DNA of 64,000 nucleotides from Sphingomonas echinoides ATCC 14820. Lineage in GTDB: Bacteria > Pseudomonadota > Alphaproteobacteria > Sphingomonadales > Sphingomonadaceae. Below, piece after piece: positions 52,450 through 63,008 of this stretch (the first letter of the stretch is position 1; the number at the start of each line of letters is the position of its first letter). The notes under the pieces are model-generated. The model did not search any database. It saw only the letters and a list, made by a program, of their open reading frames with translations, and had not been told where the DNA came from. Location of the stretch: NCBI RefSeq assembly GCF_000241465.1, contig NZ_JH584235.1:1185486-1249485 (forward strand), given 5' to 3'. Made by a program: the position numbers and the translations under genes.

Positions 52450-53598
52450 TCACACCAGCCCGCGCACCGCCGCGACACGCTTCGATTCCGGGAACAGCGC
52501 CGCCATCGTCCGCGCCGGGTCGACCCCGAAATGCCCGGCGACCGCGCCACCGATAAAGGCGTCGAGCTGCAGCGTGGGCTTCAAATCGCGCGCTTCGAAC
52601 AAGGCCGCCGGGCTCAACCCCGGCCAATCCGCCAGCACCCGCCCACCGCGCACGCCGCCGCCGATCAGCATTGCTGCGGTGCCCGTTCCGTGATCGGTGC
52701 CGCCAGTGCCGTTGACCGCCACCGTCCGGCCGAATTCGGTCGCCACCAGCACCATCGTGTCGTTCCACAGCGGCCCCAGCCCGGTTTGCAAGGCGGCGAT
52801 CATCGCATCCAGCCCCTTGAGCTGCCCCGCCAGGCGCTGACGCTGCTGGGTATGGGTATCCCAGCCGCCGGTCTCGATCATCGCGATGCGCGCGCCGTCG
52901 GCCGGGGCGAGCAAGCGCGCGGCGAGCGCGCCCGTCGCGGCGGCATTGGCCCCGCCGCCACCCGCCAGATCGCTGGTCAATTGCCGCGTGTTCATCGCTT
53001 CGCTCCACAAAGCGTGGAGTTGGCTGTCGCCCTGGTACAGCATCGTCACGCGCTGCATCAGATCGTCGGAGGCCTGTGGCAGACCCGACGGCGCATAAGA
53101 GGACACATCATGCGGTCCGCGCAGCGCCAGCGGCACTGTCGCCGAAACCGCAATCGCCTTCGCTTCGGTCGGCGGCAACACGCCGAGCAGCCGGTTGAGC
53201 CAGCCATCCTTGACTTGATAGGCGCTGGTTCCGCCGCTCTCGAGCACGTTTTGCCCGTCGAAATGCGACCGGTCGCGATAGGGCGATGCAACTGCGTGCG
53301 CGAACAGCGCCTGCTTCTTGGTATAAAGCCCGCCCAGCACCGACAATTCCGGATGCAACGCAAACATCGAATCGAGCTTCGCGGCGGTCGCGAAATCCGC
53401 GGCGAGATCGCCGCGCGCGCCGACAAAGGCCGGGTCGCCGACAGGCGCGACGATCCCGAGACCATCGGCAGCGCCGCGCTGGATGATGAAGACAAAGCGC
53501 TTGTCGGTCTCGGCCTTGGCAAACGCCATGCGCGGCGGCAAGGCGAGCGCAAGGGCTCCTGCGGCACTCGCGCCGATGAACGAACGACGATCGTACAT
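52450..53598 (-). CDS. DUF1501 domain protein, Tat-exported
   Basis: A 382-residue protein with twin-arginine signal DRRSFIGASAAGALALALP. The body fits DUF1501, a sulfatase/alkaline-phosphatase-fold family: IETGGWDTHTQQRQRL and DHGTGTAAMLIGG contain putative metal ligands. It lies 4 nt after the DUF1800 gene, the usual pair. Function unknown. Confidence 0.85.
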   Translation of the reverse strand: MYDRRSFIGASAAGALALALPPRMAFAKAETDKRFVFIIQRGAADGLGIVAPVGDPAFVGARGDLAADFATAAKLDSMFALHPELSVLGGLYTKKQALFAHAVASPYRDRSHFDGQNVLESGGTSAYQVKDGWLNRLLGVLPPTEAKAIAVSATVPLALRGPHDVSSYAPSGLPQASDDLMQRVTMLYQGDSQLHALWSEAMNTRQLTSDLAGGGGANAAATGALAARLLAPADGARIAMIETGGWDTHTQQRQRLAGQLKGLDAMIAALQTGLGPLWNDTMVLVATEFGRTVAVNGTGGTDHGTGTAAMLIGGGVRGGRVLADWPGLSPAALFEARDLKPTLQLDAFIGGAVAGHFGVDPARTMAALFPESKRVAAVRGLV

Positions 53599-53602
53599 GC
53601 TC

Positions 53603-55132
53603 TTATCTCCGCATGAATTCGGGGGCGACGAGCAGCAGGGCCACCGCCTGTGCCGGACTTTCGCAATTGGCGAGCGCTGTCTGCGTGGCCGGGCTGACCG
53701 ACCCCGGCAACAGCTTCGGTGCCAGCGCGCGGGCATCGATATTGCCGGCCCGCGCGGCGAAACGCTCGGCGGCCTCGACCCGGCGCAACACCGCATCGGG
53801 CCCGGCCCAGCTTCCCGCAATGTCATCAAAGCCGATCGGCTGTCCCGGCTTCCACGTCGGCTGGCCAAGCTGGTTGAGCAACCCGACGATGACCTGGGGG
53901 TCCGCGACCTTGACGTTCAACGCGCGCATCGAGGAAATCGTCCATTCCCACGGCGTCTTGAACTTCACCGGCTGTTCAACCCACGCCTCTGGCGAAGCGA
54001 TCAGCGCGCGGTACAGCGTTGGCAAATCGCCGCCCGAGGTGAGGAAAGCCGTTTGCAAACGCTCGACCATCGCGGGCGGCGGTGTATCGCCCGCGAAATG
54101 CCGCGCCAGCTTGGTCGCAATATGCGTGGCGGTCGCCGGGGCAATGGCGACGTCGAACAACACCGCGCGCGCTTGCTCGACCCCGCCCGCCGGATAGCGT
54201 TTGCCCATGATCATGCGATCGCCGGGTTCGTGCAAGGGCGCGGCAAACACGAAATCGCCCGGCAATCCGTCGGTGCCAGCGGCAGCCGACCCTGGCCCGC
54301 GCCCGATGCCGGCAACCGTCCACCCCGTCATCGCGCGGGCAAATTCGGTGACGTCGGCTTGCGTATAGCCGGTGCGCACGCCGAGTGTGTGGAGTTCCAG
54401 AATTTCGCGCGCGAGATTTTCATTGAGGCCAACCTTGCGGTTGCCGCGCGCGGCAATCTTCAGCCCGAGCGGCGAGGTCGGGCCGACCGACACCGCCTGG
54501 TCGAGATAGAGCAACATCGCCGGATGCTGCTCCACAGCGAGCAGCATATCGCGGAAGCTCCCCAGCACATGCGGCCGGATCGCCTCAAACTCCAATGTGC
54601 CCGACAGGCCAATCACTTCGAGCTTGTCGGCCGAAACGGCAAAGTGATTCGCCCAGAAATGCACCAGCCGTTCGACAAAGGGCGTTTCCGTCACCAACGC
54701 ATTGGTCGCACGCGCGCCAACCGCACCGGCGTAATCGCCGCGACCGGTGCGCTGCGCAAATTGCCGGGCCTGGCGCATCGCATCGTCTTTTCCGGGCGGC
54801 GGCACAGCCCCCGGCACCGGGGTTCGTGGCTGCACCGGCTGCGCCCCCATTTGGAGACCGACGGGGGCCGCACCCGGCATCGCCACGGCGGCGGCAGCGG
54901 GCGGCGCGGCCGGTTTGGCCCCTTGCTGCGCGCGCAATGCACGCTGCTGTCGGAAATAGTCTGCCAGCTCGGCGGAGACGCCTGCGCTCGTCGGCGCGCT
55001 GGCGATCACATCCGGCACAGGATCATATTTCGCAAACTGACCGGTCAGCCAACCGAGCGGATCAGTCGGTACGGGTTGGTCTCCTCGGGCACCCAAACCG
55101 AAGCGGTTGAGAGCTATGCTCGCCTTGGTCAT
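53603..55132 (-). CDS. DUF1800 domain protein
   Basis: A 509-residue protein of the DUF1800 family: ALNRFGLGARGD at the N-terminus, HFWANHFAVSADK, LNENLAREILELHTLGV and YTQADVTEFARAMTGW are conserved. Always found with DUF1501 proteins; the role is unknown, possibly in envelope or extracellular processing. ATG 55132 is preferred over TTG 55135. Confidence 0.85.
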   Translation of the reverse strand: MTKASIALNRFGLGARGDQPVPTDPLGWLTGQFAKYDPVPDVIASAPTSAGVSAELADYFRQQRALRAQQGAKPAAPPAAAAVAMPGAAPVGLQMGAQPVQPRTPVPGAVPPPGKDDAMRQARQFAQRTGRGDYAGAVGARATNALVTETPFVERLVHFWANHFAVSADKLEVIGLSGTLEFEAIRPHVLGSFRDMLLAVEQHPAMLLYLDQAVSVGPTSPLGLKIAARGNRKVGLNENLAREILELHTLGVRTGYTQADVTEFARAMTGWTVAGIGRGPGSAAAGTDGLPGDFVFAAPLHEPGDRMIMGKRYPAGGVEQARAVLFDVAIAPATATHIATKLARHFAGDTPPPAMVERLQTAFLTSGGDLPTLYRALIASPEAWVEQPVKFKTPWEWTISSMRALNVKVADPQVIVGLLNQLGQPTWKPGQPIGFDDIAGSWAGPDAVLRRVEAAERFAARAGNIDARALAPKLLPGSVSPATQTALANCESPAQAVALLLVAPEFMRR

Positions 55133-55346
55133 CAACTGTCGTCCTTACGAATCGGCACGCTGTCTATGGACCGTAGATGTCGCAGAATTGTGCCCGAAAC
55201 GGCCTATGCGTTCGTTTGTTGCAACTGCGTGCGCGTCGTTTGCGCTTGGGCACTTTGCTGCACTGCAATATAAATCAGCGCGACAGCAGGACATCCACCC
55301 GGAGGGGATGCGCGATCGGCCTTAACTCCCCAGGAAAGGAACGATC

Positions 55347-55634
55347 ATGTTCAAGACTCTCTTCGCCGCCACGGCTCTGCTCGCCGCCGCTTCGCCTGCC
55401 TTTGCCGATGATGCCGCGCAGCGCACCTTCACGCGCGATGGTGACACCTACACCTACACCACGGTGAACAAGGGCAAATATGTCGTCATCAGCGGTCGCG
55501 CTGCCTCGGGCGGCACGTTCCAGCTCCAGGTGCGTGGCGACCATATCACCGGCTTCTCGCGCGGCGTGCCGGTTTCCTTCACCGTTCCCAACGCCCAGGC
55601 GAAGCTGACCAAGACCGACATCGCCCTCCGCTAA
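55347..55634 (+). CDS. Small exported hypothetical protein (95 aa)
   Basis: A 95-residue protein with signal peptide MFKTLFAATALLAAASPAFA and a predicted all-beta mature part. GGAAAGG lies upstream. The 210-base upstream region contains GAAAC-N17-GTTG (near 55192), one mismatch from an EcfG promoter, which is only suggestive. No family recognised. Confidence 0.7.
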   Translation: MFKTLFAATALLAAASPAFADDAAQRTFTRDGDTYTYTTVNKGKYVVISGRAASGGTFQLQVRGDHITGFSRGVPVSFTVPNAQAKLTKTDIALR

Positions 55635-55702
55635 ACGGTGGATCGCATTGCGAGGCGCGTCGCCGGTATCGGCCGGGGACGCGCTTCGCTTGTCGGCCGG
55701 CG

Positions 55703-56872
55703 CTAAAAGCCCTCCGGCAAGTCGATCGGCCCCACTGCCGCACGATAGCGGGCAACCGCGTAGCGGTCGGTCATGCCGGCAATAAAATCGGCGATGTGCC
55801 GACTGCGCCCCGGTTCGTCCTGCGGCATCCGCGCACTCCAATCCCCCGGCATCTGCGTCGGGTCCGCGCGATAGGCGGCGAACAGCCCCGTCACGATCCC
55901 CTCCGCAGCCCGTGCCGCCTCCAATTGGCGCGGATGGTGGTAGAGATTGGCGTACATGAAGCGCTTTAGCGCGCGTTCGGCATCGCGCATTTCGTCCGAA
56001 AAGCCGACCAGACACCACCCCGCCGCACGCACATCGGCAAGGTCGCCAATCCCGGTCAGCCGCGAACGGGTTTCTGCGATCAGATCATTGACCATCGCGC
56101 CAATTTGCGAGCGGATCAATTCCCCGACCAGCCGCCCCGGCGCGATGCCGGGGAAGCGGGCGCAGACATCGGCCCAGCCACGCGCCACCACCGGCACCTC
56201 CAGCAATTGGTCGAGCGTCAGCAACCCGGCGCGCAAGCCGTCATCGATATCGTGATTGTCATAGGCGATATCGTCGGCGATCGCGGCGACCTGCGCCTCC
56301 AGGCTCGGCCAGCGCGTCAGTTCCAGCGGAAATGCGGCATCGCACTCGGCCAGCGCCCAGCCGGGATTGGCGATCGGCCCATTATGTTTGGCCAGCCCCT
56401 CCAGCGTTTCCCACGTCAGGTTAAGCCCATTCCAGCGCGGATAGGGGCTGTCGATCATCATCAACGCGCGCAACGTGTTGCCATTATGGTCAAACCCGCC
56501 CTGCCCCGCCAGCGCGGCTTGCAGCGCATCCTCCCCGGCATGCCCGAACGGCGGGTGCCCGATATCATGCGCAAGCGCGAGCGCTTCAGTCAGATCCTCG
56601 TTCAGCCCGAGCGCCCGCGCGATCGTCCGCGCGATCTGCGCAACCTCCAGGCTGTGGGTCAGGCGGACACGGAAATGGTCGCCATCAGGGGCCAGGAACA
56701 CCTGCGTCTTGTGCCGCAAGCGCCGAAAGCTGATCGAATGGATGATCCGGTCGCGATCGCGCTGGAACGCGTCGCGTGGGCCGCGCGCACTACGCCCCTC
56801 GCCGCTCGGCTCGGGGTGGAGCCGACCGCGACTGCGCTCGGGGTGCGAGGCCCATGGCGCAAGCGTCGTCAT
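55703..56872 (-). CDS. dgt: Deoxyguanosinetriphosphate triphosphohydrolase-like protein
   Basis: A 389-residue HD-domain dNTP triphosphohydrolase. [18 protein letters not shown] and [18 protein letters not shown] are the HD metal site; [20 protein letters not shown] is conserved. It lies 16 nt after the TPR/SPOR gene. In many alphaproteobacteria dgt sits between erpA and argS; here it has been separated from both. Confidence 0.9.
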   Translation of the reverse strand: MTTLAPWASHPERSRGRLHPEPSGEGRSARGPRDAFQRDRDRIIHSISFRRLRHKTQVFLAPDGDHFRVRLTHSLEVAQIARTIARALGLNEDLTEALALAHDIGHPPFGHAGEDALQAALAGQGGFDHNGNTLRALMMIDSPYPRWNGLNLTWETLEGLAKHNGPIANPGWALAECDAAFPLELTRWPSLEAQVAAIADDIAYDNHDIDDGLRAGLLTLDQLLEVPVVARGWADVCARFPGIAPGRLVGELIRSQIGAMVNDLIAETRSRLTGIGDLADVRAAGWCLVGFSDEMRDAERALKRFMYANLYHHPRQLEAARAAEGIVTGLFAAYRADPTQMPGDWSARMPQDEPGRSRHIADFIAGMTDRYAVARYRAAVGPIDLPEGF

Positions 56873-56888
56873 GCTACCCAACACCTTC

Positions 56889-58919
56889 TCATTTCGCGGG
56901 GAGTTTGGAGATCTTCTGGCCCGCTTCGCTCACAAAGACGAATCCCGATATGTCGTCCTTGGCGAGATCGTTGACGAAGCGCTGCGCCTCGTCCTCCGAT
57001 TTGAAGGGCCCGGTCAGCAATCGGTTGGTCGCGCGCAGCGGCGTGGTCCAGGCACTTTTGCCGCCAAACGCCTTGGTCGCCTTGGCCCGGATCTTGGTCC
57101 ATTGCTTGGGCAAATCCCCAACATTGGCACCCCCTGCCACCTGCACCCAGACGCGCGCCGGTTCCAGGAATTTGGGGTCCTTCTTCTTTTTCTCTTCCGC
57201 TGCCTTTTTGTCGGCGGCGGCCTTCTTTGCATCGGCGATCTTTTTGTCCGCAGCGGCTTTCTTGTCGGCAAGCGCCTTCTTCTCCGCCGCCGCTTTCTTG
57301 TCGGCGGCGCGTCTGTCTGCGGCCTGCTTTTCGGCGGCCTGCTTATCCGCAGCCATCTGTCGTTCGCGGTCGGCTGCGGGCTGGGGCTCGACCACCGGCT
57401 GCGCAACCGGCACTTGGCGAGCGGGCGCTGGCGCGGCAGCGGGTGCAGGTGCCTCGCTCTGAGTCTCCGTCCCGGGCACCTTGATCTCCGAAATGATCGC
57501 CGCGAGGATCGATTCCTCGCTGCGCACCGGGGTTGGTGCCGGACGGGCGGGCGTCGGCGTGATGGTCTGTGTGGGTGCCTGCGCAGCGACTGGCGCGATT
57601 GCCGCAGGGGCGGATTGCTGCGGTACTGCGGCCGGAGGCGCAGCGAAACGTGCCCCATCAGCCTGCGATGCTGTCGGCATAGCCGCTCTATTCGCCTGAG
57701 CGACCGGATTGGTCGCCACGGCGGGGGCCGTCCCCGTTTTCGACACCGGCGATTGCGGCTGCTGCGGCTGCGGCGGCGCGGTTCTGACGGGCACACCCCC
57801 TTGCGCTGCCGTCGCGGGCGGCGCGCTGACCGTTGAATGCAGCAGCGTGGTCGCGGGCGGGGTAACCGGTAGGCGCGCCGTGTTTGAGGCCAGAACCGCA
57901 GTGGAGGATGCGGGCGGGGCAGCATAAGCCGGGGGCACCAGCTGTGCTGGGGGCGTCGGCGCGGCTATCGCCGCCACGGCTACCTCGCTCCGCCCCTGAT
58001 CCTTGTGGGCCTTGCGCGCCTTGCGCCGTTCTTCCCGAGCGTCGGCCGCGACGACCGGCTTCGCCACCGCCGCGACCGCGACCGGCGCGGTCGGATCGGG
58101 GCCAAGCGCCGCCAACGGTGGCACCATGCGGGCGTCGGCCAAACGCTCAGGGCTGGGGCGGACTTCGCCGAAATGCACCGCGAACGCACGATCCGCCGGG
58201 CGCAATCCCGGCAAAATTTCAAAGAAGGGCTGCAGCCCCTGCGCCATGCCGGCCGGCATCATGCTGGTTGCGATCTTCTCCGCACCAGCCTTGTCGCCCG
58301 CCATTGCGAGGATGAAGGCACGCGCGCGCCACGCGCCACGATCGCTCTTGCGCAGGAGCGGCTCGATTTGCGCCAGCGCAAGCTCACGCTTGCCGGAAAT
58401 CCCCAGCGACAGGGCATAGCGCCGCTGGGTTTCCTCATTGGCCCCCGCCTTCAGCGCCAGTCGATACTCGCGCTGGGCGCGCTCCTGCTCGCCGACCAGA
58501 TCATAGGCCAGGCCTCGATCGGCGGCAAAGGTCCGCGCGTCTCCGCCAAGCGCTTCCGCCTCGGCAAAGTGGCGCAAGGCATCGCCGGGACGCTCGGCCG
58601 CGACGAGCAGCGCCCCCTCCCCGGCTTTGACGCGCGCGTTACGAGGATCGATCCGCTCGGCGCGTGCAAAGAAAGCGGCGGCGGCGGTATCGTCGTCGAG
58701 CTTCAGCGCCAGTTCCCCGGCGCGGACCAACGCTTGCAGATTGTTAGGGTCGGCGGCCAGCGCGCGGATCTCGCTCGCAAGCAAATCGGCATCGGACAGT
58801 GGCTGAACGGTGGTGGGATAGGAGGTGGTTGGATAGGGCGACGCCGGGGCGGTTTGCGCGTGCGCCGCCGTTCCGCACGCGGCCAGCGCGATCATCGAAC
58901 TGGCAAGACGAATGCGCAT
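56889..58919 (-). CDS. TPR and SPOR domain exported protein
   Basis: A 676-residue exported protein. Signal peptide [24 protein letters not shown] repeats about 40-230; a long Ala/Pro-rich linker; a Lys/Ala-rich coiled stretch (about 530-600, [13 protein letters not shown] units); and a C-terminal SPOR domain (about 600-676) that should bind septal peptidoglycan. ATG 58919 fits the signal peptide. Probably a cell-division accessory factor, near ftsZ. Confidence 0.82.
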   Translation of the reverse strand: MRIRLASSMIALAACGTAAHAQTAPASPYPTTSYPTTVQPLSDADLLASEIRALAADPNNLQALVRAGELALKLDDDTAAAAFFARAERIDPRNARVKAGEGALLVAAERPGDALRHFAEAEALGGDARTFAADRGLAYDLVGEQERAQREYRLALKAGANEETQRRYALSLGISGKRELALAQIEPLLRKSDRGAWRARAFILAMAGDKAGAEKIATSMMPAGMAQGLQPFFEILPGLRPADRAFAVHFGEVRPSPERLADARMVPPLAALGPDPTAPVAVAAVAKPVVAADAREERRKARKAHKDQGRSEVAVAAIAAPTPPAQLVPPAYAAPPASSTAVLASNTARLPVTPPATTLLHSTVSAPPATAAQGGVPVRTAPPQPQQPQSPVSKTGTAPAVATNPVAQANRAAMPTASQADGARFAAPPAAVPQQSAPAAIAPVAAQAPTQTITPTPARPAPTPVRSEESILAAIISEIKVPGTETQSEAPAPAAAPAPARQVPVAQPVVEPQPAADRERQMAADKQAAEKQAADRRAADKKAAAEKKALADKKAAADKKIADAKKAAADKKAAEEKKKKDPKFLEPARVWVQVAGGANVGDLPKQWTKIRAKATKAFGGKSAWTTPLRATNRLLTGPFKSEDEAQRFVNDLAKDDISGFVFVSEAGQKISKLPAK

Positions 58920-59133
58920 CCCGTTTCCTAGATCACAAGGGCTTTCCTCCACCCGCTTTTTGCGGGTGAAGAGAGGAACCCATAAGAGCGCCGCCTGGTG
59001 TTACGCGGAGGCCCGGCCGGTCGGCGTAGAAAGAATCTCCCCCCCACCGTAACGCGCTCTAGACCCGTTCACGCTGCAACCGGCAATGTCGCACACCACT
59101 GGCTGCGACAGACCGACACGCACGGTCGGCAAG

Positions 59134-59155
59134 CGGCACCCGCGAACGGGTGCCG
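59134..59155 (-). terminator. ftsZ terminator with UUCG loop
   Basis: Perfect 9-bp stem (59134-59142 with 59147-59155). Read on the minus strand the loop is UUCG, a very stable tetraloop. No T-tract follows, so termination is likely assisted. Confidence 0.6.
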
Positions 59156-59167
59156 TGCGGACGCTGC

Positions 59168-60637
59168 TTATTGGTTGTTCTGGCGGTGCAGGAAGCGCGG
59201 AATGTCCAGCGCGTCCTTGTCGGGCGACGGCTCTTCGTCGCGCGCGACGCCGCGCGACACGCTCGACATCCGCTCGAACAAGGTGCCGCCCAGCTTTACG
59301 CGCGGTGCAGGCGCAACGGGTTCTGGCGCGACGAGCGGCGCTTCCTCGGCGGCAGCAGCACCCGGCGACAACCACCGGCGGCGAGTCGGGGCTTCGGTTG
59401 GCGTATCGTCCGCCGCAGCGGCGGCGGGCGCATCAAAGTCGTCCCCAAAGGTTCGCACCGGTGCCGCAACCGGCTCAGGCGCGACGGCAGCTTCGCTGCC
59501 AAGCACCAGTTCGTCATCGTGCGATGCTACCGGTTCGGGGGCCGCGACCGTCGGGGCGGCCGGGGCGATTTCCGCCTCGGGTGCCGCCAAAGGTGCCGGC
59601 TCTTCGGCCTTTTTCGGAGCTGCGAAGCTGAACGCCCGCGAGGTCGGAGCCGGAGCGGCGACCGGACGCGCCTCCGCCTCAATCCCGGTCGCGACGACCG
59701 AGACGCGGATCTTACCCTCGAGTTCGGGATTGAACGCCGAACCCCAGATGATGTTCGCGTCTTCATCGACCAATTCGCGAATGTGGTTCGCGGCTTCATC
59801 GACTTCGAGCAGGCGCATGTCGTCGCCGCCGGTGATCGAGACGATGACGCCCTTGGCACCCTTCATCGAAACGCCGTCGAGCAGCGGGTTGGCGATCGCC
59901 TTCGACGCCGCCTCGATCGCGCGATTGTCGCCCGAGGCTTCGCCCGTGCCCATCATCGCCTTGCCCATTTCCTGCATCACCGACCGCACGTCGGCGAAAT
60001 CGAGGTTGATGAGGCCGGGCATGACCATCAGATCGGTGATGCCGCGCACGCCCTGCTGGAGGACTTCGTCCGCCATCTGGAACGCTTCCTTGAAGGTCGT
60101 GTTCGCGTTCGCGACCAGAAACAGGTTCTGGTTGGGGATGACGATCAGCGTATCGACATACTTCTGCAGTTCCTCGATGCCCGCTTCGGCGCTCTTCGCG
60201 CGGCGTGTGCCTTCGAAAGCGAACGGCTTGGTCACGACGCCAACGGTCAGAATGCCCATATCGCGCGCCGCCTTGGCGATGACCGGGGCCGCACCGGTGC
60301 CGGTGCCGCCGCCCATGCCGGCCGCGATGAAGCACATATGCGCGCCTTCGAGCATCTTGGTGACTTGCTCGATGGTTTCTTCCGCCGCCGCGCGACCGAT
60401 TTCGGGGCGGCTGCCGGCGCCCAGGCCTTGCGTGATCTTCGCGCCAAGCTGGATCTTGTGGCTGGCGGTCGATTGCTTCAGCGCCTGCGAGTCCGTGTTC
60501 GCGACAAGGAAATCGACGCCCTGCACATCGGCGCGCATCATGTTGGCGATGGCGTTGCCGCCAGCGCCGCCGACGCCGATTACGGCGATGCGGGGGCTCA
60601 GTTCGTCAACTTCGGGTGGCAAAAATTCGATGCTCAT
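59168..60637 (-). CDS. ftsZ: Cell division protein FtsZ
   Basis: A 489-residue tubulin homologue that polymerises into the division ring. GGGTGTG is at residues 109-115. The GTPase core spans about 15-315; a long alanine/proline linker follows; the C-terminal [10 protein letters not shown] binds FtsA/ZipA-type partners. ATG 60637 is chosen at the conserved N-terminus. Confidence 0.96.
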   Translation of the reverse strand: MSIEFLPPEVDELSPRIAVIGVGGAGGNAIANMMRADVQGVDFLVANTDSQALKQSTASHKIQLGAKITQGLGAGSRPEIGRAAAEETIEQVTKMLEGAHMCFIAAGMGGGTGTGAAPVIAKAARDMGILTVGVVTKPFAFEGTRRAKSAEAGIEELQKYVDTLIVIPNQNLFLVANANTTFKEAFQMADEVLQQGVRGITDLMVMPGLINLDFADVRSVMQEMGKAMMGTGEASGDNRAIEAASKAIANPLLDGVSMKGAKGVIVSITGGDDMRLLEVDEAANHIRELVDEDANIIWGSAFNPELEGKIRVSVVATGIEAEARPVAAPAPTSRAFSFAAPKKAEEPAPLAAPEAEIAPAAPTVAAPEPVASHDDELVLGSEAAVAPEPVAAPVRTFGDDFDAPAAAAADDTPTEAPTRRRWLSPGAAAAEEAPLVAPEPVAPAPRVKLGGTLFERMSSVSRGVARDEEPSPDKDALDIPRFLHRQNNQ

Positions 60638-60749
60638 AGTTCGTCTCCACCGTGCGCCCACACCCCGGCGCGAAAAATCTGCTTAAACCTGTTCTGCACC
60701 ATCGCTTGCGGTCGTTCCAGCGCGAACAGCTAAATCCTGTCGTAATTCT

Positions 60750-62012
60750 TTAATAATTTGCCCGGGCCGCCGCCAGCAAACGGCGGAACAGCGCGAATCC
60801 CTTCGGGCGATGCACCAACTGCTGCTTGCTCGACAAGGCGCGCAGGTCAACCGGGTCCGCCGCCGCATAGAAAGCCAGCCCCGCAAGCGTGGTAAACGCC
60901 GGCGTCGCGTGCGCCTCGGGCAGGCCGGTGAGGCCACGTGGCCGCCCGATCCGGACCGAACGCCCCAGCGCCTGCTGCGCGTAATCGGCGATGCCCTTCA
61001 GTTCGGCACCACCACCGGTCAGCACGACTTGCCGCCCGACCGGGCCTTCGAACTTCAGCTCGGCCAGCGCCTTGCCGACTTCGCCGATCAAATTGTCGAG
61101 CCGCTGGCGGATGACCGCGATCAGTTGCGCCTTGGTAATGCGCGTGCCGTCGCTGGCATCCTCCTCGGCCGAAATCGGCGCGACGTCGATCATCTCATGA
61201 TTGTCGCGTGGGCTTGCATTGGCCGAGCCGTGGACGCACTTCATCCGCTCGGCCTGCGCGCGGCGCGTGCCGAAAGCAGAGGCGATGTCGTCGGTAATGT
61301 CCTGCGCGCCGATCGGGATCGACAGCAGCCCGACCAGCATGCCACCTGCAAACAGGGAAACGTTGGTGATCCCCGCCCCCAGTTCGACCAGCGCCACGCC
61401 CAGTTCGCGCTCTTCATCGCTGAGACACGCCATGCCCGTCGCCACTGGCGACGCGATGATCGACTTTACCTCCAGATGCGCGTTTGCCACGCACAGCCCG
61501 AGATTGCGCACAGGAGATCCATCGGCAGCGACGACATGGATATGGACACCGAGCCGATCGGCATGGAGCCCGAGCGGCCGCTTCACGCCGGTCAGCCCGT
61601 CGAGCGTATAGAGTGCGGGCTGCGCGTGCAGCACCATGCGGCCTGCCGGATCGATCGAATCCCGCCCGGCTTGCAGCAGCGCATCAATATCGGATTGCTC
61701 GACACGGTGGCCGCCCAGCTCGAACTCGATCGAGGCGACATCGGACACCAGCCCACCCGCCGAGAAGCTGACCCAGACATTCTCGATATTGGTGCCGGCA
61801 ATGCGTTCGGCCTGCTCGACCGCTTCGCGCACCGCGACTTCGGTCGCGGCGGCGTCGGCGATATAGCCGCGCTTGACGCCCTTGCTCTCGCGCTGGCCTG
61901 TGCCGAGCACGATCAGTTCGCCGCCATCGCCCTTCTGCGCGATCATCGCCGACACCTTGGAGGAGCCGATGTCGAGTGCGGTGATCAAACCTTCCGGTGC
62001 TGTCTTCGCCAT
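60750..62012 (-). CDS. ftsA: Cell division protein FtsA
   Basis: A 420-residue actin-like membrane tether for FtsZ. TALDIGSSKVSAMIA is phosphate loop 1, VELGAGITNVSLF phosphate loop 2, and LTGGGAELKGIADYA the adenosine loop. The C-terminus ends with a basic amphipathic membrane-binding helix (GFALFRRLLAAAR). Confidence 0.95.
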   Translation of the reverse strand: MAKTAPEGLITALDIGSSKVSAMIAQKGDGGELIVLGTGQRESKGVKRGYIADAAATEVAVREAVEQAERIAGTNIENVWVSFSAGGLVSDVASIEFELGGHRVEQSDIDALLQAGRDSIDPAGRMVLHAQPALYTLDGLTGVKRPLGLHADRLGVHIHVVAADGSPVRNLGLCVANAHLEVKSIIASPVATGMACLSDEERELGVALVELGAGITNVSLFAGGMLVGLLSIPIGAQDITDDIASAFGTRRAQAERMKCVHGSANASPRDNHEMIDVAPISAEEDASDGTRITKAQLIAVIRQRLDNLIGEVGKALAELKFEGPVGRQVVLTGGGAELKGIADYAQQALGRSVRIGRPRGLTGLPEAHATPAFTTLAGLAFYAAADPVDLRALSSKQQLVHRPKGFALFRRLLAAARANY

Positions 62013-62045
62013 TACGCCATACCCCTATTGCCGGGCCTCGATACC

Positions 62046-63008
62046 CTATCCCTCACCGGCTGGCCCCGATTGTTTCGCTTCGATTCGCACTGGCTGCGTT
62101 GCCGCCCCGGTTGCCCCCGCAAGCGGCGCCGCAGGATCGGTGATCGCGCGGTTCGTTACCGTCCCCGGCTTGCGCGCGACCAGCCGTGTCGGATCGCGCA
62201 TGTCGAAGCCGAGCCAGCCTTTGCCGAGCAGCGGCTTGACGCCGTCCAGCTCGGCAAATTTGACCAAAGCCTTGCCCGCCGCGACATCGCCCTCGGGCAG
62301 CGCCAGCGTCTCGCCGGTCTCAAAGGTCAGCGTCCAGCGCCGGTTGCCGACCCAAGTCGCCGCCTTCACTTGCCCGCGCAGCGCCGGTGCCACATCCAGC
62401 AACTGGCGATAGGCCGCTTCCTGTTCATTGGCATGCGCGCCGATGACGAGCGGCAAATCCGGCATCGCCTGCGGGTCGACCGGCTCCAGCCAGGTGCCGT
62501 TCGCCGCGATCAGCGCCAATTGCCCGTCTTTCTGCCAGATCGCGCTCGGTTCACGCTCGACGACATGCACGATCAGCGTATCGGGCAAGCGCCGCGAGAC
62601 GTGCGCATCCTCGATCCAGCCGCTATGCGCGACCAGATCCTGGCGGATCTTCTCCAGACTGACCAGCGGCATCGCCATTGACGGCTGGTTGGCCGCAATC
62701 TTGTAGATGACATTATGGTCCATCCGGTTGAGCCCGGTGATCTGGATATTGGTAACGCGGAAGCCCGCTTCGCCAATCGCCTCGCCCAGCGCCGAGCCAA
62801 CTGCACCCGGCACCCCGAAATAGGAGGCCGTCGCCAGCCCGACCGCACCGACCACGCCCATGATCGTCCAGGTCGCGATTCGGCGCAGCGTCGCCTCGCT
62901 CACCGGCAGCATCGCGATCACCCGGTCGATCGTCGAGACCTTGGGCGGGGGACGCCGCTTGGGCTGCACCGGGCGGCGCGCGGTGCCGCGCTTGATCGTG
63001 GCGCTCAT
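62046..63008 (-). CDS. ftsQ: Cell division protein FtsQ
   Basis: A 320-residue bitopic division protein: basic cytoplasmic N-terminus, one membrane helix (about residues 48-68), POTRA domain (about 82-152) and beta domain. It overlaps ddlB by 4 nt (ATGA). Confidence 0.93.
   Translation of the reverse strand: MSATIKRGTARRPVQPKRRPPPKVSTIDRVIAMLPVSEATLRRIATWTIMGVVGAVGLATASYFGVPGAVGSALGEAIGEAGFRVTNIQITGLNRMDHNVIYKIAANQPSMAMPLVSLEKIRQDLVAHSGWIEDAHVSRRLPDTLIVHVVEREPSAIWQKDGQLALIAANGTWLEPVDPQAMPDLPLVIGAHANEQEAAYRQLLDVAPALRGQVKAATWVGNRRWTLTFETGETLALPEGDVAAGKALVKFAELDGVKPLLGKGWLGFDMRDPTRLVARKPGTVTNRAITDPAAPLAGATGAATQPVRIEAKQSGPAGEG

Noticed and set aside
55190..55220. EcfG promoter before the small exported protein at 55347
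   Set aside because: The -35 is GAAAC instead of GGAAC and the distance to the gene is over 100 bases; a single near match is expected by chance.
56795..56850. Repeat-like DNA at the dgt start (GCTCGGGGTG twice, 27 bases apart; protein [13 protein letters not shown]) as a fifth in-frame repeat element
   Set aside because: Dgt proteins of alphaproteobacteria, as I recall them, naturally carry an SRGR-like segment and a P-E stretch before the [10 protein letters not shown] core, and there is no clean inverted repeat.
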